Assembly: GCA_977017575.1 (NCBI GenBank)
Contig: CDRNVI010000046.1
Location: forward strand, 124,001-188,000
Source: Paramoeba atlantica
Lineage: Eukaryota; Discosea
DNA length: 64,000 nucleotides
Direction of reading: 5' to 3'
The notes below the pieces were generated by a model. That model searched no databases, had not been told where the DNA came from, and saw nothing but the letters and a program-made list of their open reading frames with translations. Both the position numbers and the translations under genes were made by a program. This document shows, one piece after another, positions 18,307 through 28,837 of the stretch; the stretch's first letter is position 1; each line of letters opens with the position of its first letter.

Positions 18307-21276
18307 TCAGAGGCCCAGTTCCTGAGATGTCTCCTGCGTTAGATAATTTTTCAGCTGGGAAAATACCACTGATCCGTTCAACTCTTGAAGGTGCAACGAA
18401 AATTCGTTCAAAGTTTTCCCTCTTTCAAGCCCACAGCAGTCCGCTAGCGTATGCAGAAGGGTCTTGAGCCCTTGATGCATGGCGCCGCCGGAGAGGACTG
18501 GGATGCATTTAAAACGTTCCTGCGGAATCATCCCCGATGCGACGTACGTATTATGTTTCCGTGCGATCGCATCCCTCTTTAGGGCCCCACTCCCTCGCCG
18601 CAAGTTCGACGGCGCCAATTCATGGATTACAGTGAGGTCGTAGAAGACTTCACCGGACGCCCAATATATGACTATATCAGGTCCGGACCGGTGAAGACTA
18701 GCATTTCGGCAGATCTGTTGGTGCTCACGTTTGCGCCAATGCGGGAACGACTCCCCGCAAGTGGAGCATTTGTAGGTCGTAAATTGTCGTGGCTCCCGCT
18801 CGCATGGTACCCCAGCCTTCATGCACAGATCGTAAATTCTACGCACCAGCGCATCATGTTTCGTCGTGGCATTGTTTCCAGAGCACTGAACACATCCCGC
18901 TATGTGCGAGAGGGCTGACGAAGACTCAAGAATGACTCGACACCCCGGGCATTGTAAGTTTCCTGGAAGCCGCGGGTGACTGAGACCAAGACGAGGTATA
19001 AGTGCCAAGGTGTAAAATTTGGAAGATACTAGTTTTGCGTTCGACTGTATCCACGATGAATTCCCTTTCTCGCTTGCGGCGCGCAGTAACGACGCGACAT
19101 TCGGGTCTTTCGACAGCGATTCCTTAATTGATTTGTTAAGCTGTGCTTCGGTGACGAATTCGTCGTTAGGGGGGCGGATTGAATCTTCATTTCCTACCGG
19201 CGATGGGGATGTAAGGCCTGTCGCTCGAACTGAAAGTGAATTTAGTCGTTCAAAAGCGTTGTGCCTCGACGCCTCATACGCCGATTTTCGTAGAAGATCC
19301 GTGGGCGTCAGCCCTAAACCTCCACTCTTTACCGGAAGTCGTGCCCACGCGATCTGTTTCGGATTCATTTCTCCGAACCAGGTGGTCAGAACTTCTTGCA
19401 CCTCTTTGTCGAAGGATTTCGCCATCTCAAAGGTTTCCTCTGGCCGATGGACTCGTATGTGGTACCTGTGTCTCACATTAACGCATCGCGACAAGAGGAG
19501 CATCGAAATGTTATTCGCACCCATGGTTTTCAGCCGCCGGAAAATTGCCCGGTGTTTTTCAAGCTTGTTGAGAAGTAATTCGCTGACTCTGGTTGATCCC
19601 CCTACATAGGCTCCTAGAACTTTGACGGCTTTTTCGGCTATCTGAACACCTTCGTTGACTAGTTTCTCGGGGAGTTTGACGTTGTTTAATCCATCAAACC
19701 AAACACATTTTTGCGGCGCAAGTCGGATCGATTTACTTTCCAGGAGCTCCTTGAGACGGACGTATGCAGAGGCGATGAGATCCACATCGTGTGAGGAGAT
19801 GTTGATGTCATCGACATAAGCGTATATGTTAAGCGATGGGAATTCCTGCGCGATCGTCTCAAGAATCGGTTGAAGAAATGTACAGAAATACAACGTTGAT
19901 AACGGCGACCCCTGACGCACTCCAGCCGAACTCTCGACTTTGGAGAATAATTCCCCGTTTTTGCCATAGAAGAGGAGCTCTGATGGTTCCCCATATTCAG
20001 CAACAAAAAGTCGCTGAAAGGGTCGAAGTGCGCTAAACGCGAAAATCGCTTTCGCAATGTCATCGCGTGAAGGGCTGTTAAAGGCGTTTTTCATGTCCAG
20101 AGAGAGAATGGCGTGTCCTTCCATGTACCGACGATTGAGCTCGTGCACGATAGTTTCACATCCCGCTTGGCTCATAACCCCGTGTTGCATCGGAAGAAAC
20201 AGCTTCGCGAATTTGTGTTCATGTCGAAGTATTAGGACCAGCCCCGCCAACTTCAACAGAACCTCCCCCATCGCCACAGGCCTAACGGATTTTGATGTCT
20301 TGGGAAGTGCCACGAGACGCGCTCTCCTCAATCTACGCATGACTTCTTTGGACAGCATCCCGTTGACAAGATCACAGATCATATGACACAGACTGGAACA
20401 ACAGATCTCATCATCCAATAACAACCGAACAATGGCTTCCGTTGTACCCGAAGGTCCGGGAGCCGATCCCTTTGCTAGTCTTTTCCCTGCATCACGTAGC
20501 TCTTGCGGTGGGAGGCACGCAATCTTCGGGGCGTCTGTCGGAAGCGCGAATGAAATAGGCAACGAGGGATGCAATTTTCGCAATTGGTCCAATTTTCCTT
20601 CATCCGTCATCGTTGTAGTTGCAGTTTCCTGATCTAATACTCGCGTTCCCTTCTTCGTTGCTCCTTCCAAGAGCAGTCTCGTTGCTTTCTTTATAGCCCG
20701 CAAATCACTCGCCTTTTGCTCCGCTTCACTGTTCAGAGTTGTCGTCTCCTGAATTTCAACTGGACGGCGACGACGCTTCTTTCCAATGATGTGGCGCACT
20801 GTGGCTAAAGAGTGTTTCATTGCCGACAGAGTTCTGTTCCAAATTTGATTCCGTTGCTCGTACGAGGAACTCGCGTAGTCCCTCATGATATCCCGATAGA
20901 TCGCGACAACACAAGGTACAAACTCGGAACTAACGGACCGTAAGGTGGGCATTGGGTCGAGGTCCAAATCAGCTTCGGTGTGATCAAGATCATGTCTGTC
21001 TTTGTCTTCTGTGGAATTCGTTTCCCCCGCGTTTCTCCTTGGCTCATCAAGCCAGCGTATCGAATGAATTCGCACGTTGGGATTCGGCGGAATAAACCCC
21101 TCAAATTTGGTTCCAGATTTGTGCCCTTCCACGCCTTCATATGATATGGCTATTCTACCGGCTCCCGCCCGTTTCTTGACTGATTTCACCACACCCCTCG
21201 ATATATTTAATTGTGTGGAATCGCTAAAACACCACGCCACCAGGCAACCATCACCGCGCTTCGACATTTTTGATTG
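18307..21276 (-). CDS. RLE-7 ORF, main part: RT, zinc fingers, restriction-like endonuclease
   Basis: This is the multidomain protein of an R2-type LINE: it nicks the target with a PD-(D/E)XK-like endonuclease and primes cDNA there. Residue numbers are of the whole ORF. The conserved GDGCLVAW...GVEGHKSGTKFEG module lies at about 360-440. RT covers about 590-900, with APGPSGTTE, CHMICDLVNG, SLDMKNAFNSPSR, GVRQGSPLS and catalytic YVDD near 840. CPGCx(9)HIAGCVQC is near 1,128, a second finger CSTCx(9)H is near 1,190, and the endonuclease RSGPDIVIYW...FYDLT is near 1,215, with RKHNTYV and CIPVLSGG following. It ends in TAA-type 3' UTR with a poly(A) tail. The upstream residues before 21,276 in this frame belong to DIRS-7. 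Confidence 0.9.
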   Translation of the reverse strand, partial: QSKMSKRGDGCLVAWCFSDSTQLNISRGVVKSVKKRAGAGRIAISYEGVEGHKSGTKFEGFIPPNPNVRIHSIRWLDEPRRNAGETNSTEDKDRHDLDHTEADLDLDPMPTLRSVSSEFVPCVVAIYRDIMRDYASSSYEQRNQIWNRTLSAMKHSLATVRHIIGKKRRRRPVEIQETTTLNSEAEQKASDLRAIKKATRLLLEGATKKGTRVLDQETATTTMTDEGKLDQLRKLHPSLPISFALPTDAPKIACLPPQELRDAGKRLAKGSAPGPSGTTEAIVRLLLDDEICCSSLCHMICDLVNGMLSKEVMRRLRRARLVALPKTSKSVRPVAMGEVLLKLAGLVLILRHEHKFAKLFLPMQHGVMSQAGCETIVHELNRRYMEGHAILSLDMKNAFNSPSRDDIAKAIFAFSALRPFQRLFVAEYGEPSELLFYGKNGELFSKVESSAGVRQGSPLSTLYFCTFLQPILETIAQEFPSLNIYAYVDDINISSHDVDLIASAYVRLKELLESKSIRLAPQKCVWFDGLNNVKLPEKLVNEGVQIAEKAVKVLGAYVGGSTRVSELLLNKLEKHRAIFRRLKTMGANNISMLLLSRCVNVRHRYHIRVHRPEETFEMAKSFDKEVQEVLTTWFGEMNPKQIAWARLPVKSGGLGLTPTDLLRKSAYEASRHNAFERLNSLSVRATGLTSPSPVGNEDSIRPPNDEFVTEAQLNKSIKESLSKDPNVASLLRAASEKGNSSWIQSNAKLVSSKFYTLALIPRLGLSHPRLPGNLQCPGCRVILESSSALSHIAGCVQCSGNNATTKHDALVRRIYDLCMKAGVPCEREPRQFTTYKCSTCGESFPHWRKREHQQICRNASLHRSGPDIVIYWASGEVFYDLTVIHELAPSNLRRGSGALKRDAIARKHNTYVASGMIPQERFKCIPVLSGGAMHQGLKTLLHTLADCCGLERGKTLNEFSLHLQELNGSVVFSQLKNYLTQETSQELGL

Positions 21277-24203
21277 AAATCCACACCGAGGGGCCGCACA
21301 GGACATAAAAGAAAATAACTATAAAGATGAAATAATAATTTATTTTCACATGAGTTCACCTATTCATATCATATACATGAAAAGCAAATTGAAACGTATG
21401 TAGCTTCTACATCATCTTGACAAAATAGGCCTTTCAAAACAAACAATATAAATTTATAATATATCACTATGTTAGCGGGTTGCACCCGCCAAACCCGGCG
21501 GCTACCTGCCCACAAAAAACGCGTAAAGGAAAAGGATTCTACAAGTAAGTAATCAGTAAATATGTAAATTTTCAGAATACATATTGTAGCTTTTATACAT
21601 GATTCAATTACAACCCCCTTTCGGGGAAAAGAACAATGAAAATTATAACCCCCTTCCGGGGCATTTGACCCGATATTAGCCCCTCGGTTAAATTTCCATG
21701 CGTAGACTTCTAGAAATCCACACCGAGGGGCCGCACAGGACATAAAAGAAAATAACTATAAAGATGAAATAATAATTTATTTTCACATGAGTTCACCTAT
21801 TCATATCATATACATGAAAAGCAAATTGAAACGTATGTAGCTTCTACATCATCTTGACAAAATAGGCCTTTCAAAACAAACAATATAAATTTATAATATA
21901 TCACTATGTTAGCGGGTTGCACCCGCCAAACCCGGCGGCTACCTGCCCACACACACGTCACAATATTTTCCCAAACACACAGTAATTTTTTTTTTTTCGA
22001 AAATAACTAGGGAAGGATAACACAATAATAGATGACCGGTCTATTATCGTGCCCTTTACATCACACACTTTTCAATCTGTTTAATGTCAACTTCTTTACC
22101 CCGACTTATATGATCGGCCGGATTGTTCAACGTAGACACATATCTCGCCTCGACACAAATCCCACGTTTCTCAGTGTCTCGTATTATTTCTTTCAATTCC
22201 TTTGACACTCCTTCTGACTTCGATAATCTCCTGTTCAACGCTGCCTTACAGGAGGTGTTATCCACGAAGATATCCAAGCACGTTCCTTTGGGGGAGTGCA
22301 TAGCAAACTTTTTAATAGCTAAGCGGACCGCCATCGCTTCGGCCCGATTCACTTCATACTTAAAATTTTTCGGCCATGCCTCACCAGTAATTAATACCTC
22401 CCCAGAATCAAGGTAAATGATGGCCCCCCATCCCTTCGCAGAAGCATCCGTGTATAACTTGTGGTGGTGAGGAACGGTGTCAGGATGAGGAGGCGGGGGT
22501 CGGGGAAGATTGCATATCAATTCATTTCGCCATTCGGTAAGTGTAGAACGAGTAACTACCGGAAGATCAACTGGCTTGTCGATCAAATACGGACAGCGAT
22601 TTAATAAGTTGATCCTACGCTGCGCGACTTTCATCGCGAAATAAAAGCGTGGCATATTGAGCCGCAAGACTGCAGATCCATACAGAAGACGCCCCACCGC
22701 CGCCTCAAGATCACCAAAAGACAATTTATGAAATTTGTCTTTTTGCAGTTTACTGACCACTCTCGGTCCCAGGCAGACCGTATGAGTGTCGTGGTCGAAA
22801 GCCACCCCATTGAAAACATACTTCAAAGCAGGGGGCTGTCCGGCGTCTTTAAAGAGGCCGTTTGCTTTGGAACACCGCTCGTCAATAAAGCGAGCGTATT
22901 CGACGGCATCGTTCGCTGTCCCCGAAAAACGAACTCCGTCGACGTAAACGTCAGTGGCACCTCTGTGAAACGAGAAACGCTCCTGACACACCGACCTCTC
23001 GCCGGCAATTGCGGCGGTAACAGTGTGCATGATTTCTGGTGCGCAGCGATGACCCATGGGAAGAACGTTCATCTCGAAAACTTCGCCCAATGTCGATCGA
23101 AATCTAAACTTGGGCCGTGCCTTCAAGGGAATACTAATTTGGTAAAAACCACAAGTGAAGTCGCGCTTCACTGCCATAGCATCATGTGCTTTGTGTAGAT
23201 ATTTGGATGGGTGATACAGCGCAACTTCCGGTTCGTAATTTAAAAGCCTGTTGTTGTCATCTCGTGTCCAGGATATAAACCTGCGGCGTTGATTACCTTC
23301 ATCGTCGGTTTCAACCACTGTAAAGGGGATCATATATTGCATGGATGGTCTTTTGAGTAGGTCCTTCCCCGAAACCTTGCTTATAACGCCGGCGTCCTCA
23401 AGTAGACGTATGTCTTCCTCGGGCAAAGAACCACGTACCGAAGGCTCGGGGTACGGGCCTGTAGGAACCCATAAAAGTTCATTTAGTACCTTGCGAAAAC
23501 GTGTGGCTGCCGCAGGATTTAACCATTCCTTCACTTTGTCCAATTTAATCACCGGGATTGACTTTTTCACATGGAGGGGTAGACTCATATCCTTCGGTAT
23601 AGCGAGCCGCGAGCTACGGCGGGCACATATAACGGAGTGCCTACGGAGATAGGGGACTTCGTGAAAACACTTTGTAACATGAGAGGTTGTTAAAGTACCG
23701 GAAGGAGTGCAGACACTCGTTGTGTCCCGAGGGCCCGTGCCGTTGTAACGCTGTTTGCATTGTATCTGAGCAGTGATCCTATGTTCTGGTGTTTTGTTAG
23801 GTTTTGAACCTCCTGCATGCGCAAATTTCCGAGAGAGATTTCGTGAAACAGATGAGTGATTGCCCCCCTTTTGATAGAGTGCGTCCCGTACCCCTGACCG
23901 AGTATTGATCGTATTTGATGGTCCATCTCGCGGACTGTCGTGTAACAGAGTCGTTGCCCGGGGTTCATGCTTTGGATATGCTGCGCGAGTTCTGGCGTTC
24001 ACAAAAAACGCGTAAAGGAAAAGGATTCTACAAGTAAGTAATCAGTAAATATGTAAATTTTCAGAATACATATTGTAGCTTTTATACATGATTCAATTAC
24101 AACCCCCTTTCGGGGAAAAGAACAATGAAAATTATAACCCCCTTCCGGGGCATTTGACCCGATATTAGCCCCTCGGTTAAATTTCCATGCGTAGACTTCT
24201 AGA
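21276..24203 (-). mobile_element. DIRS-7: DIRS-like element with intact ends, lacking gag, inside RLE-7
   Basis: Split direct repeats: B2 21276-21511, A2 21512-21712, B1 21713-21950, A1 24001-24201, with A and B pairs apparently identical. Both ends share GA with the target (21276-21277 and 24202-24203) and the A2/B1 junction has GA too. There is no target duplication. Inside, A1 runs straight into the carboxy part of YR (about 23690-23999, motifs GYGTHSIKRG and TKHQNIGSLLRY), followed by RT and RNase H (22056-23600). Gag and the front of YR are absent, so the copy is defective and would need help to move. Identical repeats show a young insertion. Confidence 0.9.
22056..24002 (-). CDS. DIRS-7 RT-RNase H frame
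   Basis: The open frame is 648 codons, of which about the last 510 are recognisable. RT starts near LPLHVKKSIPVI, with PFTVVETDDEGNQRRRFISW, VKRDFTCGFYQI, LPMGHRCAPEIMH and DVYVDGVRFSG. RNase H follows with LYTDASAKGWGAIIYL, VNRAEAMAVRLAIKK, DIFVDNTSCKAAL and NPADHISR. Its role in the family is to copy the RNA into DNA that is circularised and integrated by the YR. The upstream 140 codons overlap the YR gene in another frame, as is common in DIRS1-like elements. Confidence 0.85.
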   Translation of the reverse strand: MNARTRAAYPKHEPRATTLLHDSPRDGPSNTINTRSGVRDALYQKGGNHSSVSRNLSRKFAHAGGSKPNKTPEHRITAQIQCKQRYNGTGPRDTTSVCTPSGTLTTSHVTKCFHEVPYLRRHSVICARRSSRLAIPKDMSLPLHVKKSIPVIKLDKVKEWLNPAAATRFRKVLNELLWVPTGPYPEPSVRGSLPEEDIRLLEDAGVISKVSGKDLLKRPSMQYMIPFTVVETDDEGNQRRRFISWTRDDNNRLLNYEPEVALYHPSKYLHKAHDAMAVKRDFTCGFYQISIPLKARPKFRFRSTLGEVFEMNVLPMGHRCAPEIMHTVTAAIAGERSVCQERFSFHRGATDVYVDGVRFSGTANDAVEYARFIDERCSKANGLFKDAGQPPALKYVFNGVAFDHDTHTVCLGPRVVSKLQKDKFHKLSFGDLEAAVGRLLYGSAVLRLNMPRFYFAMKVAQRRINLLNRCPYLIDKPVDLPVVTRSTLTEWRNELICNLPRPPPPHPDTVPHHHKLYTDASAKGWGAIIYLDSGEVLITGEAWPKNFKYEVNRAEAMAVRLAIKKFAMHSPKGTCLDIFVDNTSCKAALNRRLSKSEGVSKELKEIIRDTEKRGICVEARYVSTLNNPADHISRGKEVDIKQIEKCVM

Positions 24204-25261
24204 TCCCAAACGAGGTCTGGTGCCATAGGGAAATGTCGAGCCGAATCTAACGTTCCTTTCCACGTCTCTATTATTCTCGCTTCTTCAGCTAATCCGGCCG
24301 GGGGTGCTTCAACTGCGGTTTCAATGGTCGTGTTTGTTTGTTCACTGTCTTCGACCTCCGATTCCCCAGCAGCATTGAAAACCGGAATCACATTATGGCT
24401 GATGCTCCCTCCAGCGCGTGTCGGGATTTCGTCGGGCGTAATACAGTCGGCAAAGGTCTGATCCTGTGTATCTGACTCCTTCGTCTCTCCTCTCATGCTC
24501 GGCGCTGGAGTCTCAATGCTTTTGACAACGGAGGATGTAGCCAAGTCCGACGAAGTGGGCGATGGGGCGCTGAATTGCTTTTCTTGAGCTTCGATCTCCG
24601 AGAGCCTTCGTTCGCGCTCCAATCTTTCTTCCGCAGTTGGGAAACCGTGTAGTGTCAGAAGACCTTTCCACACGGTTTTTCCGACGACGCCAGCAACTTT
24701 CCCGAGTGTTTCCAGACGAGAGGGTTCCAGAGTTGTTTGTTCTTTATCTCGGTGCAACCTGTGATCCTCAGGCTTCTTTTTCTGCATTATCACTTTGATT
24801 CGAGGCTTGCGGGGTGTCGGCAGCGGCAAGGGTAGTGGTGTCGGAGACGGCAATGGTGGTGGTAACACCGGGTCCGATCGCGGTGTATTCGTTTGGGGGG
24901 ACGACGGCTCCCGCAATGTGAGGGGCGGAGGTGGCGACGGCGAACGCGCTTCAGTCGGCGGAAGGGTCGTCGGCCCTCGAAATGCGAGCGGTGTAGGAGG
25001 CAACGAAGATCGCGGAGATGGCGGAGGCGTCGGCGCAGACGGCGGAGGTGAGGGTGCCCGAGGTGGCGATGGCGTCGATGGTGCGGGGGGTGGAGACTTC
25101 TTTGAGGGCGAAGCGGTCGGATGCGTCCCCACGACAGCGATGGTTGGAGGAGACTTTGGGGCAACAGGCGCTGTCTTTTTCCTGCGGCGAACGGGGGCGA
25201 GAGGCAAAATCACAGGAGCTACTCCTGTTTCCTTTGCCTTGGAGCGGGTGACCACTCCCAT
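24203..25261 (-). CDS. RLE-7 ORF, amino-terminal part
   Basis: It starts MGVVTRSKAKETGVAPVI at 25,261, the amino terminus shared with RLE-3 and RLE-6. Residues about 25-125 are proline-rich with many SPPP runs. A basic segment follows (PRKPRIKVIMQKKK), then a charged region, and then APDLVWD at the DIRS-7 boundary, where the frame continues at 21,276. The antisense strand also has long GC-rich open frames (24,795-25,271) that I take as shadows. The proline-rich part is likely unstructured. No finger is visible here. Confidence 0.85.
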
Positions 25262-25304
25262 GAAGAAGTAAGAATAAGTAAGAAATCAACAAGACTTATG
25301 AACA

Positions 25305-25541
25305 CGACTCATGGGACCGAGCAACCTATCCCTCGCATTTCTGAATCGGTGCGCCATCCCCCGTCAAGACTATCACCTCCGAGTACACAAGCCCGAAGCA
25401 TCCCTTGAAATCGCCCAGCAGTTCGACGCGGAAGTAGGCAGTATTATTCAGCATTGGTTTAATGCAACGGGCCCTACTGCAAAACTCGCCACACTTCCGC
25501 AATATCTCGGCGGACTCGGACTTACTCCGTCATGTTTGAAG
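25305..25541 (+). CDS. RLE-5 ORF, post-RT region (fourth piece)
   Basis: The frame reads MGPSNLSLAFLNRCAIPRQD, YHLRVHKPEASLEIAQQFD, then LPQYLGGLGLTPSCLK. This is the thumb and linker region after the RT of group B LINEs. It joins in phase to the piece ending at 18,109 across RLE-7, and at TTTGAAG (25,535-25,541) to the piece at 47,151. Confidence 0.8.
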
Positions 25542-25544
25542 ATT

Positions 25545-25640
25545 TCGGTTTTATTCAGACACGGGGGTGTTGTATGAAATGCGCGTTTTGCCGATGGGGC
25601 ATCGGTGCGCCCCGGAATTGATGCACAGTCACGGCTACGA
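25545..25640 (+). mobile_element. DIRS RT fragment at the 3' edge of M
   Basis: About 90 bp reads YEMRVLPMGHRCAPELMHS in one frame, the RT fingers motif common to DIRS-7, 8 and 9. No ends are visible. It lies between the target duplication and the poly-T of M, so it is probably filler DNA acquired at integration. Confidence 0.6.
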
Positions 25641-25807
25641 TCTCCGGTATAAAGCTGTGAAGTTTTTTTTTTTTTTTATATACCATATGTATATTGCGAC
25701 GAAATGAGAACCGAACTTAATACAAAGTCTTTTTTTTTTTTACGTGACTCGATAAGTTCATCTCGCACATCAACTTCTTATCGACTTTACATCACAACTT
25801 GCGGGAG

Positions 25808-28037
25808 GACGCAGACTAGTCCTCACGTTTCTCTTAGCTTTCCGTGAGCGCGAAGATTACTCATCCGGAAGTTGACGAAACCCAGCCGAGCTGAAAGGAG
25901 GTTTGGGCGCTCGAGGCCAGAAATCACAACCTGCGGATAAGACACCAACACGCTTCGCGCAGACAAGTCCTCATGGCACGTTTCCCGTAGCTTTCCGTGA
26001 GCGCGAAGATTACTCATCCGGAAGTTGACGAAACCCAGCCGAGCTGAAAGGAGGTTTGGGCGCTCGAGGCCAGAAATCACAACCTGCGGATAAGACACCA
26101 ACACGCTTCGCGCAGACAAGTCCTCATGGCACGTTTCCCGTAGCTTTCCGTGAGCGCGAAGATTACTCATCCGGAAGTTGACGAAACCCAGCCGAGCTGA
26201 AAGGAGGTTTGGGCGCTCGAGGCCAGAAATCACAACCTGCGGATAAGAAACCAACACGCTTCGCGCAGACAAGTCCTCATGGCACGTTTCCCGTAGCTTT
26301 CCGTGAGCGCGAAGATTACTCATCCGGAAGTTGACGAAACCCAGCCGAGCTGAAAGGAGGTTTGGGCGCTCGAGGCCAGAAATCACAACCTGCGGATAAG
26401 ACACCAACACGCTTCGCGCAGACAAGTCCTCATGGCACGTTTCCCGTAGCTTTCCGTGAGCGCGAAGATTACTCATCCGGAAGTTGACGAAACCCAGCCG
26501 AGCTGAAAGGAGGTTTGGGCGCTCGAGGCCAGAAATCACAACCTGCGGATAAGACACCAACACGCTTCGCGCAGACAAGTCCTCATGGTACGTTTCCCGT
26601 AGCTTTCCGTGAGCGCGAAGATTACTCATCCGGAAGTTGACGAAACCCAGCCGAGCTGAAAGGAGGTTTGGGCGCTCGAGGCCAGAAATCACAACCTGCG
26701 GATAAGACACCAACACGCTTCGCGCAGACAAGTCCTCATGGCACGTTTCCTGTAGATTTCCGTGAGCGCGAAGATTACTCATCCGGAAGTTGACGAAACC
26801 CAGCCGAGCTGAAAGGAGGTTTGGGCGCTCGAGGCCAGAAATCACAACCTGCGGATAAGACACCAACACGCTTCGCGCAGACAAGTCCTCATGGCACGTT
26901 TCCCGTAGCTTTCCGTGAGCGCGAAGATTACTCATCCGGAAGTTGACGAAACCCAGCCGAGCTGAAAGGAGGTTTGGGCGCTCGAGGCCAGAAATCACAA
27001 CCTGCGGATAAGAAACCAACACGCTTCGCGCAGACAAGTCCTCATGGCACGTTTCCCGTAGCTTTCCGTGAGCGCGAAGATTACTCATCCGGAAGTTGAC
27101 GAAACCCAGCCGAGCTGAAAGGAGGTTTGGGCGCTCGAGGCCAGAAATCACAACCTGCGGATAAGACACCAACACGCTTCGCGCAGACAAGTCCTCATGG
27201 CACGTTTCCCGTAGATTTCCGTGAGCGCGAAGATTACTCATCCGGAAGTTGACGAAACCCAGCCGAGCTGAAAGGAGGTTTGGGCGCTCGAGGCCAGAAA
27301 TCACAACCTGCGGATAAGACACCAACACGCTTCGCGCAGACAAGTCCTCATGGCACGTTTCCCGTAGCTTTCCGTGAGCGCGAAGATTACTCATCCGGAA
27401 GTTGACGAAACCAAGCCGAGCTGAAAGGAGGTTTGGGCGCTCGAGGCCAGAAATCACAACCTGCGGATAAGAAACCAACACGCTTCGCGCAGACAAGTCC
27501 TCATGGCACGTTTCCCGTAGCTTTCCGTGAGCGCGAAGATTACTCATCCGGAAGTTGACGAAACCCAGCCGAGCTGAAAGGAGGTTTGGGCGCTCGAGGC
27601 CAGAAATCACAACCTGCGGATAAGACACCAACACGCTTCGCGCAGACAAGTCCTCATGGCACGTTTCCTGTAGCTTTCCGTGAGCGCGAAGATTACTCAT
27701 CCGGAAGTTGACGAAACCCAGCCGAGCTGAAAGGAGGTTTGGGCGCTCGAGGCCAGAAATCACAACCTGCGGATAAGACACCAACACGCTTCGCGCAGAC
27801 AAGTCCTCATGGCACGTTTCCCGTAGCTTTCCGTGAGCGCGAAGATTACTCATCCGGAAGTTGACGAAACCCAGCCGAGCTGAAAGGAGGTTTGGGCGCT
27901 CGAGGCCAGAAATCACAACCTGCGGATAAGACACCAACACGCTTCGCGCAGACAAGTCCTCATGGCACGTTTCCCGTAGATTTCCGTGAGCGCGAAGATT
28001 ACTCATCCGGAAGTTGACGAAACCCAGCCGAGCTGAA
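25808..28037 (-). repeat. 153-bp tandem array, left block
   Basis: About 14.6 units. The unit is exactly 51 codons and the minus strand stays open through all copies, giving a 51-residue repeat beginning MSNLRAHGKLRETCHED and ending LLSARLGFVNFR. Copies differ at few sites: a GTG/GTT and a CTG/CTT change are silent, while AAG/AAT-type (K/N), R/Q and C/Y changes are not. There is thus no clear sign of protein-level constraint. The last unit is cut by RLE-8 at AGCTGAA (28,031-28,037). Confidence 0.9.
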
Positions 28038-28300
28038 TTTTTTTTTTTTTTTTTTTAACCGCGGATGATGGCACGGAAGATAGCCACCACATGGACTGGG
28101 GTAATAAACAGTGGATTTTAAGAAATGTGATATAAGCCCCTCGGCTAAATTTCCATGCGTAGACTTCTAGATTTTAACCCATCTAACCTAAATTTATTCA
28201 TTACTAACAAAGGAAAAACCACTTAGAAAGCGAGAGCCATCTCACTCTCATCAGAAATAAACTTCTTCAACTGCGAAAAAGTCACAGCTCCGTTGAGTTC
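28038..28300 (-). mobile_element. RLE-8: 3' end of a group A RLE LINE inserted in the 153-bp array
   Basis: It has poly(A) (T-run 28,038-28,057), a 3' UTR, and the last coding bases (about 28,227-28,300) reading ELNGAVTFSQLKKFISDESE, as at the end of RLE-7. The target duplication is AGCTGAA (28031-28037 and 46609-46615). The right-hand copy lies 18 kb away because APE-1 landed at the 5' edge of this piece. A DIRS A-repeat end of the DIRS-7 type (about 28,130-28,171, CTCGGCTAAATTTCCATGCG then GTAGACTTCTAG) sits in its UTR. Confidence 0.8.
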
Positions 28301-28837
28301 AATATAATAATAATAATAATAACAAAAGACTATACACATGCAACTTTCAACGTACACTCTCCTTAGCGCACTGAAACATCTATCCACATCACGAATAGGC
28401 CAAACCGCGGATTATGCGAATGGAGGTAGGAGACCTATCCTCTTTTGCAATTAGGAGAAAACGTGTACAAACGAGCACAAGCAAACCAGAACAATCTTAC
28501 AATTAGCCATTTTCAGCTCAATATTTCACCATCGATATTCAACGCGGTACCAAGGGTTAAGCAGTACGCAAGTTCTTGCCTTCATTGCCGCGTCATATGC
28601 CCGAAGAGCAACTCAGCGCCAACTTGTTCTCTGCTTGCCAAATAAACCACCGTATACTATCAATATTACGTACCCCACTCAGTGTTTTCGATGAGTACGG
28701 ATATTTAGCAATGAAATATACATAAATGCTCCAGAATATTATTAACGCGTTGGTAAATAAATGTACCAAGAGGACATAACACTCCTGAAAATAAGCGTTC
28801 CAGATTAATGCGCAAAGTTATACACAGCAAATTTCGA
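28301..28837 (-). other. APE-1 3' UTR and (TTA)n tail
   Basis: 537 bp of unique, AT-rich sequence follows the stop codon and ends in about seven TTA units. I see no second gene or strong hairpin. The simple trinucleotide tail in place of poly(A) is typical of I-type LINEs. Confidence 0.7.

Larger units (their letters stand above)
18110..25304 (-). mobile_element. RLE-7: near-intact group A RLE LINE, interrupted only by DIRS-7
   Basis: It is flanked by CGACTCAT (18102-18109 and 25305-25312) and has a poly(A) tail (poly-T at 18,110-18,125) and a 43-nt 5' leader containing GTCTTGTTGATT. DIRS-7 (21276-24203) splits it. The LINE frame is in phase on both sides and continuous otherwise, giving about 1,342 codons. 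The 3' UTR (18,126-18,306 on the minus strand) includes a short stem TTCTCT/AGAGAA close to the tail. Both ends are complete and the frame is open, so this copy was probably active shortly before DIRS-7 landed. Confidence 0.9.

Noticed and set aside
24795-25271. Glycine-rich 158-codon frame on the plus strand, and similar GC-rich frames at 9222-9749 and 52,076-52,576
   Set aside because: Most are antisense or frame shadows of proline-rich LINE regions. Those near 52 kb are shadows of the gag-YR spacer of DIRS-10.
25823-28006. 727-codon protein of 51-residue repeats as a host gene
   Set aside because: It has no recognised domain and no constraint pattern, and it lies in a retroposed tandem array with poly(A). 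I keep it only as a repeat with an open frame.
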